NCBI GenBank assembly: GCA_045837725.1
Contig: JBEWZL010000075.1
Span: 1 to 64,000, forward strand
Direction of reading: 5' to 3'
Source of the DNA: Vermamoeba vermiformis
Lineage: Eukaryota; Tubulinea; Echinamoebida
DNA: 64,000 nucleotides
Below, piece by piece: positions 11,342 through 24,626 of the stretch. The notes under the pieces were generated by a model. The model was not told the DNA's origin. It did no database searches and was given only the letters and a program-made list of their open reading frames with translations. How positions within the stretch are numbered: the stretch's first letter is position 1; each line of letters begins with the position of its first letter. A program made the translations under genes and the position numbers.

Positions 11342-12870
11342 CTACTTGTGCTCTTCCACAGTGTTGTTGTAGGGCTTCTTGTTCACGGATTTGATCACAC
11401 CGACAGCCACTGTTAGCCTCATGTCACGCACTGCAAATAGGCCCAAAGGAGCGAATTCAGTGAACGCTTCAACGACCATTGGCCTTATGGGCTCCAAGCG
11501 GACCAAGGCCGAGTCACCCTTCTTGAGCACTTTGACGTTGGGTGCAGACTCGATCTCTTTGCCAGTGCGCTTGTCGAACTTGGCCAACAGCTCTGAGAAC
11601 TTGCAGGCCACATGACTGGTGTGACATTCGATTACAGGTGTGTAGCCTTCACGGATCTCACCAGGGTGGTTGATGATGACTGCAAAGATAGATTATTAGT
11701 GCACTGCAAATAGTAAGTGTCACATATTATTATTGATGCTTACTGATTTGGGCCACAAAGTCAATGACTTGAGCGGGAGGCTCGTTCTTGGCGTGACCAA
11801 TCACAGAACCACGACGCAAATCTTTCACTGAAAGGCCACGCACATTGATGCCGATGTTGTCACCAGGAGTGGCCTCAGTGACTGATTGGTGGTGCATTTC
11901 AATGGTCTTGACTTCGCTGGTCAAGTTGCCAGGTGCCACCAAGATCTGGTCGTTGATCTTGAGCACACCAGTCTCGACGCGTCCAATGAGCACTGTGCCG
12001 ATACCACCAATCTCGAACACGGCTTGCACTGGGATACGCAATGGAAGGTCTTTGGGACGCTTGGGCTTCTTCAAGGCATCGAGTGCTTCCAAGAGCGTGG
12101 GACCCTTGTACCAGGGCAACTTGTCGGACTTCTTGAGCAAGTTGTCACCGGTCCAGCCACTCACTGGCATGAAGGTAATCATCTCGGGCTTGATCTAACA
12201 TAGAATGCAGTACTTGACACCAGGAAAATTGACACGTGTCATCAAACATTTTTTGAAACGAATGACCTACCCAACCTTGCCCAAGTAAGCGGAGATCTCA
12301 CGCTTGACCTCTTCGTAGCGCTCTTGGCTGTAGTTGGTGGTGGTCGAGTCCATCTTGTTGATCAACACGAGCATTTGTCTGATGCCCAAAGTGTACGCCA
12401 ACAGTGCGTGCTCACGAGTCTGGCCTTGCTCGGAGATACCTGCCTCGAACTCTCCCTTGGCAGAAGACACGACCAACAAAGCAACATCGGCTTGCGCATC
12501 AATCATGTTCTTAACCACGTTGTTGCGATATTGACTAGGGTCGGAGAATTGCTTGTTTGATCGCTCCAATTTTTGCCATCATCCCTAGGCCTGTACTGTC
12601 TATAGAAACCTTGCCCAAGCTACGAGTCTTTTCGATTGTTTATTCTTTTGTTTTTTTTATTTTTTTGCTTTATTTCTAAGCATCTTACTACTCTAATGCC
12701 AAGATGTTCTCTTGTATTATATTTTGATCCAGCAAAGAGTTTGATTCTAAGAACCTACCCATCATACGCTGGTCGATACAGCCAAACAGTACATCAAATG
12801 ACCTACGATGGTTGATTTGCCACAGTCGACGTGACAAGAACGGCGAGGTAACGCACGGCGATTTTATCCG
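11342..12870 (-). CDS. Divergent EF-1alpha paralogue, 5' part degenerate (possible pseudogene)
   Basis: Elongation factor 1-alpha delivers aminoacyl-tRNA to the ribosome with GTP. Domains II and III look intact: [52 protein letters not shown] and [18 protein letters not shown]. The G4 motif is present (LINKMDST). The first third is in poor shape. P-loop sequence [15 protein letters not shown] and [10 protein letters not shown] (12770-12860) lie in different frames. Switch I (the RERGIT region) cannot be found. The G3 motif DAPGHRDFIKNMI is replaced by [14 protein letters not shown]. One exon junction (near 12268) also lacks an obvious in-frame donor. Codon use is GC-biased as in a highly expressed gene. 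Either a recent pseudogene with its 3' two-thirds preserved, or assembly errors in a living paralogue; loss of switch I and G3 favours the former. Confidence 0.65.
12230..12241. promoter_or_regulatory. TGACACGTGTCA palindrome in intron
   Basis: Perfect copy of the recurring 12-bp palindrome, in an intron of the EF-1alpha-like gene. A TTGACAC half site stands 16 bp before it. Confidence 0.4.
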
Positions 12871-13147
12871 ATTTAATTTTACTATTCTATAGGCCGATGG
12901 TGCTCGTTCGCTACGGAGAGCATTGTATGTCAATCACGAATAAATACAGAATAATCATGGTCGAAACTTCCGTTTTTGTTGGGTAATTGAGAAATCAAGC
13001 CGAAATCACCCCCTGAGATTAGAGACCTCAGCAATTCAGTGCAAACTTGGAGAAAAACTTGAACACGCTGTTCACAGAATCCACTTAATTTTCGCCACTT
13101 GACAACACAAGCCAGCATAAATAACGCCTATATTCTAACAATTAAAA

Positions 13148-14571
13148 ATGACCACATCTCTCGTTGTCTATGATTACAACTACGAACAAGTCGTGCCAGA
13201 TGCGACCAAACCTTTCAGACCAGCTATTATCACTCCAGGTAATTATAATAAATTTTCGGCGCATATTTATGCAATTCTATGTCACTATAAGGTCAAACAT
13301 CAACGGGGATCTAATTAATTTATTTTTAGGTGATGAAGTCGTTTGGGGTGAAAGAAATAACGACAACCAGCGATGGTTATTACAATATCCTTATTAAATA
13401 TTTGATATTTCTTATTTTTGGATCATTTAAAATTATTCAAGACTGCCGATCGAATCCACTAGAAGGTCAACTGACTTATGAAATTCCATACGATAGAAGG
13501 TTCCTTAACGACCTAAAATACATATTTATATCAACAAGGTGTCGCCTGCGATGTCGCTATTAGTGTCCCCGATGATATTGATGTCATAGCTCAATGGGTC
13601 AAAATGACGAAAGTACGTTCAAACAAAAGATCCGGAAATAGATCTGACCTTCAATATCATATTTAGGACGCAGGATACTATCCTATATTCGTAGTTGGAG
13701 GTCTAGGAGGTACTCACGATGATTGCACGCGTGAAGGTGTTGCGAAGGCGTTGGGTCGGGATCTAGTCCAACACGAAGGCTGTAACTTGATCTTATCGCA
13801 TAAATATGGAGAACAAGGATATACTACTGAGAGAAGGCGTATGGCTATGTTAGCTCACGGCGCAGGATTGATTAAGGTACGTCTTATAACCAATACAATA
13901 CTTCGCCAAAACCATCCTGAGCGCGGATCCATGAAACTCAAAAATACACGTGCAATAATTATGAGTACATGATTTAGCTGTTTAATACATCATAATAGTT
14001 GGTATATGTGTGCCGTATCAATCTGACGTTGTTTTTCAGAATCCTATTGGTGCCCCAGGATTTTTCATTGATGGTGTCTTTGCGTTACCGGGCTTTCCTT
14101 CAATGAACCGACCAATGTTCCAAGAGCTCATTAACATGTACGTAAAGGGACCCATATGCATACACTATCAAACTGTGTCGTATTGAATCCATTACATCAG
14201 AAATTTTGTTATCGAAACTAGGCTAGATCCAGCAATTTTTTTCGGCGTAGATAAGATCCTAGTTATTAACTATATATTTTACCAGATTAATGCCAGCTTC
14301 TTTGAAATCAGAGTTATTGATTAAAGAATACACCTTGCCTGTAGGCGAAGCAGTTATCGCGACTGAAATGGAAGAGTTTTATACCAAATATCCGGGCGTG
14401 AAGATTGGACTTTATCCGAGCAACGAGAAGTTTGGAAAAGAAGTTTTAGTGCGCTTTAGATGCAGAAAGAACGATACGCAGACATTAGCGGATTTTGAAG
14501 CCTTAATGGTCAACCTTAGTAATAGAATAGGCACCAACACTACTGTAGTCAAAGTTGATACGCTTGTTTGA
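13148..14571 (+). CDS. MoCF/CinA-type molybdopterin-binding domain protein
   Basis: A single MoCF_biosynth fold, as found in CinA and in the N-terminal half of eukaryotic FAD synthase. PAIITPGDEVVWGERNNDNQ holds the GDE...N motif. Then come YLYQQGVACDVAISVPDDID and IFVVGGLGGTHDDCTREGVAKAL, the family's GG-x-GPTHDD motif with L and G for I and P. The C-terminal part (GFFIDGVFALPGFPSMNRPMF) matches the cap region of FAD-synthase-like proteins. The PAPS-reductase-like catalytic domain of FAD synthase is absent, so a hydrolase role such as FAD or NAD repair is possible but unproven. Six exons: 13148-13238, 13330-13384, 13522-13612, 13667-13876, 14040-14137, 14286-14571. The second intron is a U12-type AT-AC intron. 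Confidence 0.82.
13385..13521 (+). other. U12-type AT-AC intron
   Basis: The intron starts ATATCCTTAT and ends AC, with a perfect branch site TTCCTTAAC (13501-13509) 12-14 nt before the end. Joining 13384 to 13522 restores the frame exactly (...WLLQ-YLYQQGVACDV). No GT-AG alternative gives an open frame. This is as strong as sequence-only evidence for a minor-spliceosome intron gets. Confidence 0.92.
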
Positions 14572-14967
14572 CTGAGCAACAGTAATACTATTAGTATGCA
14601 TTCCTCGTTGTAGATAAACTTTGTGTGGAGTCAACATACAACTCCGATCCAGATCCTCAACGCGTTGTCTTATCATGACCTAGTCAGTATTTTTGCAAAA
14701 TAACATGACAAAGCGGATCCGCTAGCGTCTATTTTTAGAAACGGATTGAAATCCAGGTGCTAGCCTTAAAATAGCGCGTTGTGAATGACATGTCGCCTGT
14801 TGTGATTCTCCAGGTTCAAACGGCTAATACTAGCATTGCAATATACTATCATAATTGCTGTATGATGCTCATTACTGTTAATCGCGATTGGTGGTTTATT
14901 ATTTTATCATTCTACTATTACAATTATGCACAAATGGGTTTTCTTATTAATATTGCTGTTACGGGAT
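14572..14967. other. Convergent spacer
   Basis: About 400 bp between two convergent genes, with several GATCC/GATCT words and no coding or RNA signal seen. It would carry both 3'UTRs. Confidence 0.5.
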
Positions 14968-17385
14968 CTACTCCGATGATGACGCGGCCTCGGGGTGTGA
15001 TTCCGACTCGGATTTTGAAGGCCGATCCGAAGACGAAGAGGACGATGAAGATTCTGAGTCTTCATTTTCGTTAGATCTCGAAATCAAATCTGATCCAGAG
15101 GTCTTTTCATCAGTAGTAGCGCTATCCGACCCTTTATCTTCTCTTGCTGACTCATTTTCACTCTTTTCAGTTTCATTTACGAGCGGATTCGTCGTGGTCA
15201 ACGAAGGTACTCCAAGTTCAGCTCTAACGACTTCTTCTATTATAGATGATGCTGAATCATCGCTCGAATCATCACTTGACTCATCGGACTCCCTATCATT
15301 CAAATTTTCCTTGCTTGAAGTCTTCAATACGACGTCTTGCGTGGGCGGAGATCTGGTCGTTGAAATTGTAATGGGCGATTGCAAGTTAACTTCAGCTCCT
15401 GACTTCTCGTCATTACCTATACTCTATATTAGCTTCGTTGCTTACCATATTATTACGATAAACGTACCGCTGTCAATCGTTGAGGATCTCTCGTCCTTTT
15501 CAGTACTAGATCCAACAGCGCTCTTATGAGTTGTTGTAGTGGATGAAGTACGCTCTCTAGCGACTATAAGGGCATATTGTTAGATATATATCGGCAATTA
15601 TAAGTACTCAAATAAGGCTCTTACGTCTTTGGCCAACTTTGATGACTTGTTTCTGGTAGTGGATCAGAATAAAAGCAGCGCCAGTAACTCCGATATGGAA
15701 GAATATCTCTAATATGATCAATCCCTAAATTGCATACGCATTAATAAGCATTCAATGTTTAGAAATGGATACGGTCCTGACACTTACCCACCAATCTCCT
15801 TCTGAGATTGAGAAATGCGTCTTAGCGTGGAAATAGTCGGTCAAGAAGATATAGAGAATGGCTGAATAGCTGCACCAAGCCGCTTTTTGATAACGAGGTG
15901 CAATACGGTTCGCAATTCTAATGCCCATCAAAATGGCAAACGCAGCGCCAATTCCGAAGGTAATCGCAGCGACGACCTAGCGATAGGTTATACATTAGTA
16001 AAAGGTCTATAATCATATTTAATTGCATCGTCGGATGTTTCTAGAAATCGTACCTCAATCGTTGTAATGAGGGCGCTTTGAACTTCATTCGGCTGGCCAG
16101 GGGTAGGAAATACTCTAAAATAGACGTAAATGGGATTGCCTCGTAATACAGAGCCGTAATATAAGTAGTTACGAGAATTCTTGCTAGCGAATTTTTGGCT
16201 GTCAAAATTTTAATTTTGCTCGTCAAAAATCCGCCAAAATAAGCTAATGTCTCCAAAAGCAATGTGATTCGATTTACTAGTAAACGCCATAGTTATTCCT
16301 AAGACTATTAAACGTACCTTCTAACACCAAAGAATAAAACGATGAAAAAGCAAATCACTATCGCAATCGCTTGAACTTTGATGTTGCCGAAGAACTTCCT
16401 TGCTGGGCTCTTAGGCTTCGGAGTTTCAGGACCGAGAACATCTTTAATTGGCTCGCCTTTTTCTAATCTCGCTAGGTTCATTTTCGTTTTTGTCAGCCTA
16501 TCAAAGTGGATGAAATTAGGTTCGGTTGTATGTGGTCATATTATAGAAGATATTCTTACGCCATGCATAACAGCATAATGCTAAATTGATAGTATGCTAG
16601 AACGCTGAGAGCTGCCAAGTTGACCCAATGAAATGACATTTCCAGGCCGATCAGCGGATTCAGGGCCAGTCCGAAATACCGGTCTATAAAAACGATATCT
16701 TAAATAATGATCTCTCATCGATATTTCAGAAATATGAGATACTAGCTTTGCAAGGTATGAAAAGGATCACAAAAGAGAAAAAAACTGACAGAGATCTACG
16801 TACGCAGCTGTGTATGAGGGAACCAATGCACCATATACCAACAGATGCATATATATACTAATAATAACCTTCTTTTTCATCTTGGGAGGTGCGTTCGACA
16901 AAAAGCGACCATAATGAATCATAAATGTGATGCCCGCTGCTGTAACCGCTGCTTCGCTGACTGTTATAATGTTCAAGAATATAACTTGAGCTGTAATACA
17001 TCATATTAGTATCGTTGGATATCGTAACGGGTTGATATTTTGCAACTAAATTTGGTTTGCAAAAATCGGGCAAGCATAATTAGCAAATTGACGCGTCGTT
17101 AGTATCAGTATTAGGTAATGTATTGTATGATATTGTGAATAGCATCAATTTCACATCAAGATTTTGCAAGATTTTCATGTTTTAATTCTAGTTACCGAGG
17201 TCTGGCGGTGCGATCCCTGCTGAAACAGGGGCACTTGGAATGAAAAAATACGCGACGCAAAATAGAAGTCCTATCAGCGCTATAGTGATGATAACTCGGG
17301 CCGCAAACCATTTAGTGCATCGAAACTTCTTCTTCTGAGGGACAGATCCCACGTTCAGCGTTGAGTGCGTAGATTTTCGTTGCAT
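14968..17385 (-). CDS. Multi-pass membrane protein, 7-8 TM, acidic Ser-rich tail
   Basis: Not assigned to a family. The N-terminus is basic and cytosolic-looking (MQRKSTHSTLNVGS, KKKFRCTKWF). Hydrophobic segments follow: VIITIALIGLLFCVAYFFI; FLNIITVSEAAVTAAGITF; VIISIYMHLLVYGALVPSY; LAALSVLAYYQFSIMLLCM; VQAIAIVICFFIVLFFGV; VVAAITFGIGAAFAILMGI; SYSAILYIFLTDY; LIILEIFFHIGVTGAAFIL. The last exons encode a long tail rich in Ser, Asp and Glu (SDESSDDSSDDSASS and a later run of about nine Ser), probably phosphorylated and disordered. Seven to eight helices would suit a receptor or transporter-like role, but no signature motif was seen. About eight introns; start at the first Met of the first exon. 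Confidence 0.7.
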
Positions 17386-17880
17386 GGTATAATATATGTT
17401 GCACCTTACAATGGGCGTTGTGGTGCTTCGTTCGTTTCACTTTCAGGACTATCGGAAAAACGATTGTGTAATCTTGCGCAGTTGATGATTTGACAGTTTA
17501 GAGTGTTTGGTTGGGCCGTCCAACTTTCAGCAATTAATCGAACCTATTCAATAATCCATTAATATGATTGAATTAGCCGATTTTGCACGAGCGCAATCAA
17601 TTAAATTCCCTAAATTTATCGGCAGGGATTGAATCAACAACTGACACACGATCTCGTAAAAAAGTACCGGCAAATAAGCAATGATATATGACTAATATAT
17701 CCGGCGGTATATACAGTTGCACCGTAGTAGCAGTTTGACGGAACATTACCTTGAAAAAGAGCGTAACGAATTAGTTCTAATTATAACTTTATTTACATTA
17801 TAAACAACGCACCAATCGATTCAATCAACTTCTGTGCGTCGACCATGAAGCTACATCACAATACAAAGCTCGCCGCCAGT
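17386..17880. other. Spacer between two minus-strand genes
   Basis: About 495 bp holding the promoter of the membrane protein gene and the 3' end of thymidylate synthase. No other feature seen. Confidence 0.5.
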
Positions 17881-19599
<1,719 letters not shown>

Positions 19600-19803
19600 T
19601 AGCAATAAGAAATGAGGTCGTAGTGTTGAAAAATTTAAACTTGAATGGAAAAGTTCTCGATTTAAATTTCCGCATTGTAACGGTCAAATTTTTTCGAGCG
19701 GGAAGTACGCGGACACAAAATTTCTTGTCCCGCACAGTTCCTATCACACCATAAATAGCATCAAAGCTGAAGACCACATTCTATCATTACATTCAATAGG
19801 AAG
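19600..19803. promoter_or_regulatory. Bidirectional DHFR/TS promoter with E2F-like sites
   Basis: The 204 bp between the divergent start codons hold GCGGGAA (19699-19705, reverse TTCCCGC) and TCCCGC (19728-19733), two inverted E2F/DP-like cores. DHFR and TS are classic E2F targets at S phase in animals and plants. Binding here is inference. Confidence 0.5.
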
Positions 19804-20598
19804 ATGAACGGATTTGCGTTGGTTGTGGCCGTCACTAAGACGATGGGGATTGGAAACAAAGGAGGACTTCCTTGGCCCTCAATTAAAGGGGATATGAATT
19901 TCTTCAAGTAAGTATAATTGTTATTTGATCATGCACGTGCCCGACACACGTTCTATTAGAGAGATATCAAAGATCTAAGAATGTTTTTTTTAAATTCACT
20001 TCTTCGAAGCTAGTATTGAAACGAGTCGCATAATATTTTTTATCGAATATTTGAATTATTATTGGTATATTAATATTATTTTCAAAGGAAAATTACTTCA
20101 GAAACAAAAGATGCAGCAAAACAAAATGCTGTAATCATGGGAAGGAAGACTTACGTTGGAATTCCGCCTAAATTCAGACCACTCGTGAACAGAGTGAATA
20201 TCGTGATATCGACCAATGCTAATCTTCGCAAGTATGTTCGATCGCTAGACCGCGATGGCGAAATACCGAGAAACACGAGCTCACTTTTGTATTTTAGGGA
20301 GGAGAATATTCCAGAATCAGTACATATTGTCGATAGCTTCGATTCAGCAGTATCAAAGGCTTACAGCTTGCCTAACATCGAAAACGTATTTGTTATTGGC
20401 GGATCGTCGGTCTACGCGGAGGCAATGAAGCACCCTCAATGCAAAACAATCTACTATACAAACATCCTTACTCCCGATTTTACATGCGATACATTCTTCC
20501 CTAAAATCGACGATAATCTATTCAAAGTTACTTCGCGATCGGATCTTCAACAAGAAGGCGAGACTAGCTACGAGTTCTTGACGTATTCTAGGATATAA
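19804..20598 (+). CDS. DHFR: Dihydrofolate reductase
   Basis: Reduces dihydrofolate with NADPH, regenerating the cofactor spent by thymidylate synthase. Two exons: 19804-19907 and 20088-20598. Motifs in order: FALVVAVTKTMGIGNKGGLP with the Met20-like loop; WPSIKGDMNFFKKIT, where the active-site acid is Asp as in many protists and bacteria; AVIMGRKTYVGIP; NIVIST; VFVIGGSSVYAEAM, the NADPH-binding GG turn; and YYTNILTPDFTCDTFFP. Length about 205 residues, normal for a stand-alone enzyme. Not fused to TS, in contrast to plants and most bikont protists. Confidence 0.95.
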
Positions 20599-21080
20599 AC
20601 TACTCTAAAAGAGATTAAAAACAAAGAGTTGACCGCTAGGACGTATCTTATTGCCGGAGAAATGGTCCGACTGGATCCGAAGAGCTTCAGCAGCCAACAA
20701 CGGTCAATACTATGACCTAGCTATTCATGTACGTACCAATAGATGACTATCAATATTGATACCGTTATATGCTTAATATCGACGCGAATAAACGACAAAT
20801 TGGCGAAATTGAATTCTCAATTTAACTCGGATCCCCGCGATCTGCTTTTGATTACTATTTGGATTCCTTTAGTATCGAAATTATTATAGTTCAGAATCTT
20901 AATTTGGCGCCAATGCGGCTAAAAGTAGTTCAGCGATCACGTGCGCGAGTAAAGAACAAAAAAAATTGTGGTCCGGTACGCGACTGCTCAATTTAGCCTT
21001 AAATTGCTACAATCGACTACAAATCGACTAATATAACTTAGGAAACTTGAATATATCTAGCTAAATCATAGTCTTTTGAA
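20599..21080. other. Spacer between DHFR and Myb genes
   Basis: About 480 bp holding the DHFR 3'UTR and the Myb gene promoter. GATCC/GATCT words are frequent. No gene seen. Confidence 0.5.
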
Positions 21081-22612
21081 ATGGCGCAGGCATTCATGGA
21101 TCTGGAGCAGTTGGCCGAGTTGACTAGCCGCCTGGTGTTGGAGAACTCAGCTTGGAGCGCGTTCGTCGACACTGTTGTCGAGAAGATATTCGCAAGGTAC
21201 GATAAATGCTTTATTTAGCTCGATCTGACGTTTCGTTCAAAGACATGACGTAATGGAGATTGACAAGCTCTTAGAGACAATGCAGAAATTCGTTAGACAA
21301 GAAATTACGTATAAAGAGTGCATATCTCAGGTAATATTTTAATTAGAGGTCAAAGGGCACCAATTTTAATGCCAAGTTTAGGTCGATCAGCCGATCGCAG
21401 AAATTCTTAATGAGGCTGTCTCCGTCTATAAGCGAGTATGCCATAAAGAGACCCCCGAAAAGCGAGTTAGCAGAGTAATACTCAAGAAGCCCACCAAGCC
21501 TACTAAGTTGGCGCTAGCGTACGCGACTCAGACTAAATTAGCGCTTAGATCTAACCTTTAGCTTCAGAGAAAAAGAGCCTAAAGCTCTTCGTACCACTAC
21601 AGTAAGGAGTACCTAACTATTGTTTAATATTTTAATTATTGACGTTGCTGCTTTATTATAGAAAGGTACTCAAAGAGTTCGTCGTCCAGCCAAGTTGTGG
21701 ACTCCAGAAGAGTCTGAAATGCTGCGCTCCATTATGGCTCAACAACACATCGAGAAGATTGAATGGACTGCCGTAGCAACGCAGTTAGGAACTGGTCGTA
21801 CATCCGCTCAATGTGGTACGTTACTTATTATCCGGTTTAAATGCGCTATTCAGATAAAGCTTATCATTCATATTATTATAGCGCAGCATTGGTATCGCGT
21901 TCTAAATCCTGACCTCCAAAAGAACGATTGGAGAATTGGTACGTAAAGAGCTGTTACGTTGGTTGGATGCCGAGTCTTAAAACTGATTCGGCTCATATAG
22001 ATGAAGATGGCGACCTATTGGATCTATACGAAGTTCATCAGACCAAATGGTCAGTCATTGCGTCGCTCATCAAAGGCAGATCTGGTGCGTACTGGAAATC
22101 TCAGTGCGAGTAACAAACACCTCGGAAATTGATCGAATCTTTTAGATACTCAGTGTCGCAATCGATATCTCAAGCTTAAGACGGCTCTTAAGGTACGTAC
22201 TAGCGTAATCCTAATGCTCCATAGAATATTGATCTGAATCCATCCTTCAATTTGTAGGAACATTGGCTTGAGACCGAAGATGCCTTACTATTCACGTATC
22301 GAGAACAAAAAATGTCTTGGGAACAGGCAAGTAGTCGCACGTGATTTGATGGCAAAGGGACTCGTGTCTCAGTACGCGAGTGTAGCGAGATCTAATTAGT
22401 GTTATTGCGTTACCAGATATCAGAGCGCTTGACGACCACTTCGCAAACGAAAAACACCCACTGTCGTTATCCTATCGTATGCAAGATGCGTTACACAACT
22501 CTAACTGGCATCGACACTGATTACGAAGAGATCGGGATCGGCACGAGAAACAGAGCAGCTCAGCCAGATGTAGAGATGAGTGCTAGCGACGTACCGCTCA
22601 ACAAATGCTAAT
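21081..22612 (+). CDS. Myb/SANT-repeat DNA-binding protein
   Basis: Probable nuclear transcription factor of the c-Myb/SNAPC4 type. The N-terminal exons are helical (LEQLAELTSRLVLENSAWSA). Splicing out a 43-nt intron avoids a stop and leads into RRPAKLWTPEESEMLRSIMA. Repeat 1: LWTPEESEML...WTAVATQLGTGRTSAQC-AQHWYRVL. Repeat 2: NDWRI-DEDGDLLDLYEVHQTKWSVIASLIKGRS-DTQCRNRYLKLK. A third repeat is weaker (LLFTYREQKMSWEQISERL, CRYP). The spaced Trp residues and RxxxQCxxxW/Y helices are typical. One intron (22327-22416) has a GC-AG boundary (CAG/GCAAGT ... CCAG). Target genes unknown. Confidence 0.78.
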
Positions 22613-22840
22613 TAGGACTGAGCACCCTTAGCTGAAACGCCACGTGTAATCTCCTCACTCGAGATTTTTTTGAATCTGGATGTTCAATCCAAAGTAATAA
22701 ACTTGTGAGCTTTTGCCACATCCATTTATATTGTTAATATATTCATGCTATCTATTTTGCTGTATTATTTAAAAAAACAGCACTTTTGGCGCAATTTGGA
22801 GACAACCAAAAAATCGGGAGGCTACTTGACCTACATTAAA

Positions 22841-22916
22841 GCCTCGCCGCGCGGGGTTTTGATCAGGCAGAGCCCCGCCATCCTCGGGGGCCACGACCCG
22901 CGCCATATGTGGTTTT
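22841..22916. other. GC-rich island with hairpin in an intergenic gap
   Basis: A sharply GC-rich stretch in otherwise AT-rich spacer. GCGGGG at 22851 pairs with CCCCGC at 22873-22878 to give a stem-loop, followed by more C/G runs. No protein or known RNA family recognised. The rest of the gap (22613-23086) shows nothing. Confidence 0.4.
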
Positions 22917-23086
22917 TCGACCGACGGAACTTATACGCCTCCCAAAAAATCTTTGGTCCAAAATCCTGCGTGACGTGGTTGTTTAGTTTTATCATCCACA
23001 ATAATTCTAGAGAACACTTTAGGCAATAGTAATATAGCGCCTTTTCTCTTATTTATTAGTATACATAATTTTGACAACCTCACAAC

Positions 23087-24626
23087 ATGACAGATGTAAG
23101 CTACAAGCAGATCTACGCTTTTTATTGCTTGAAATAAATAATATATAAACATGTTAATAATGTACATTAATTTTTTGGTTAACTACTGCAGATTCAGGAA
23201 AGCAAAAATAATATCTTTTCGAACCTAAAAAATTTAAAAATATTCTCTTATTTGTCATTTTGAATTAGGCAGGAGAAGATTTAAAGGCACAATTGGACCA
23301 CCAATATACCCTTAATGAAGAGCTCAGCGAGCAAGTCCAGAGCCAGTTTGAACAAATTAAAAAATTGAAAGAGCAAAATTTAGAAGAGGTCACCGAATTA
23401 AATCAAAAAATTGATGAATTAAAAGAGCGCGTTTCAGACTTAACTCAAAGGACATTTACCTTGGAAGATCAGCTCGAGCGCAAAAACAACGAGATTAAGA
23501 CACTGAAAGCACAATTAGAGGTACGTGACGTAGTACTTGGTTACAAAAAAATATAAAATTAATATTGTGCAAGGGTGCTTCTGCTGCTACTTCAACGGGT
23601 GGAGATTCAGATGAAAAAGTCCAACAGCTCCAAGCCGAAGTTGAGGACCTGAAGCGAGAGCTTGGTAATGCTCAACGTAAATTGGAGTCTAAGAATGCTG
23701 AAGTCGAGGATTTGAAGGAAAAGGCTCAACATAATTCTGAGGTAAGCATCCATCTGCCAAAATTATTGCAATTTTTATTACTTAAGCATTGAAAGTGACG
23801 AGAAAAGTAAATTTTGAAACAAGTTAATGAAAAGATAACGCTTAACTTTGTATTCGTACTGTCTGATTCAAATTAATTGCAATTTCGTTTTGGATCCTCC
23901 CAATTCTCCTTTTACTAATTGTTATTAGAATGGCACTAATGGCGTTGCTAAAGAAGAACATAATGATAACAGCGATGAGGTAATTAATGCGAATTTTTGC
24001 AACACTTAGTTTGGAAATAAGCTAATTTTGTCAAGAAGATCGCCGCACTTCGAGCTCAGATCGAGAAACTTCAACTCGAGAATGAAGCTTTGAAGAAGGA
24101 ACAATCAGAAAAGCCTGCTGCCACAACCAAGCCTGCAGCAGATAAGCCTAAAACACCCACCACTACCTCCAAACCCACCGCCAAAACACCCACATCCACT
24201 AAGCCTAAAACCACCGGTACGCGTTACATCTACTTGTATAGCACTTCTAACCTAACAATAGATGCCAAGCCGACGGGAGCTACTAAGCCTAAGACTCCTA
24301 CAGCCACAACTACGAAGCCTAAGCCTGCTGAAAAGCCCGCAGAGAAGCCCGCGACCTCACCCGCTAAAAAGCCCGCTACAACCACTACAGCTGCTAAACC
24401 TAAGCCCGTTGCCGCTGCTACAGCTAAGACTACCACTCCTCCTAAACCTGCAGCTACAAAGAAGACTCCGACTGCTACCGCCAAGACCACAACTAAATCT
24501 GTACCTACGAAAGAAGGAACGAAGGCGGCGAAGACGGAGGAAAAGAAGGAGACTCCGGTTAAAGAGGCCGCTGAAGAGAAAGAAGCAGCACCTGCGCAGG
24601 AGACTAACGAAGATGCAAGCTTTTAA
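23087..24626 (+). CDS. Coiled-coil protein with histone-H1-like Ala/Lys/Pro/Thr tail
   Basis: The first exon is only ATG ACA GAT, spliced to GEDLKAQLDHQYTLNEELSE. The N-terminal half is long heptad-rich coiled coil (LKEQNLEEVTELNQKIDELK, EVEDLKRELGNAQRKLESK, LRAQIEKLQLENEALKKE) broken by short linkers. The second half is a low-complexity basic tail of KPA/KPT/TTT units like histone H1 or a microtubule-binding region, ending in an acidic patch (EAAEEKEAAPAQETNEDASF). A structural, chromatin or cytoskeletal scaffold is plausible; no specific family is recognised. About six GT-AG introns. Confidence 0.75.

Noticed and set aside
22745-23029. 94-residue open frame in the spacer after the Myb gene
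   Set aside because: Crosses the GC-rich hairpin, no family similarity, no splice or codon support.
24230-24490. Long antisense and alternate-frame openings over the Ala/Lys/Pro/Thr tail
   Set aside because: Produced by the low-complexity codons of the sense gene.
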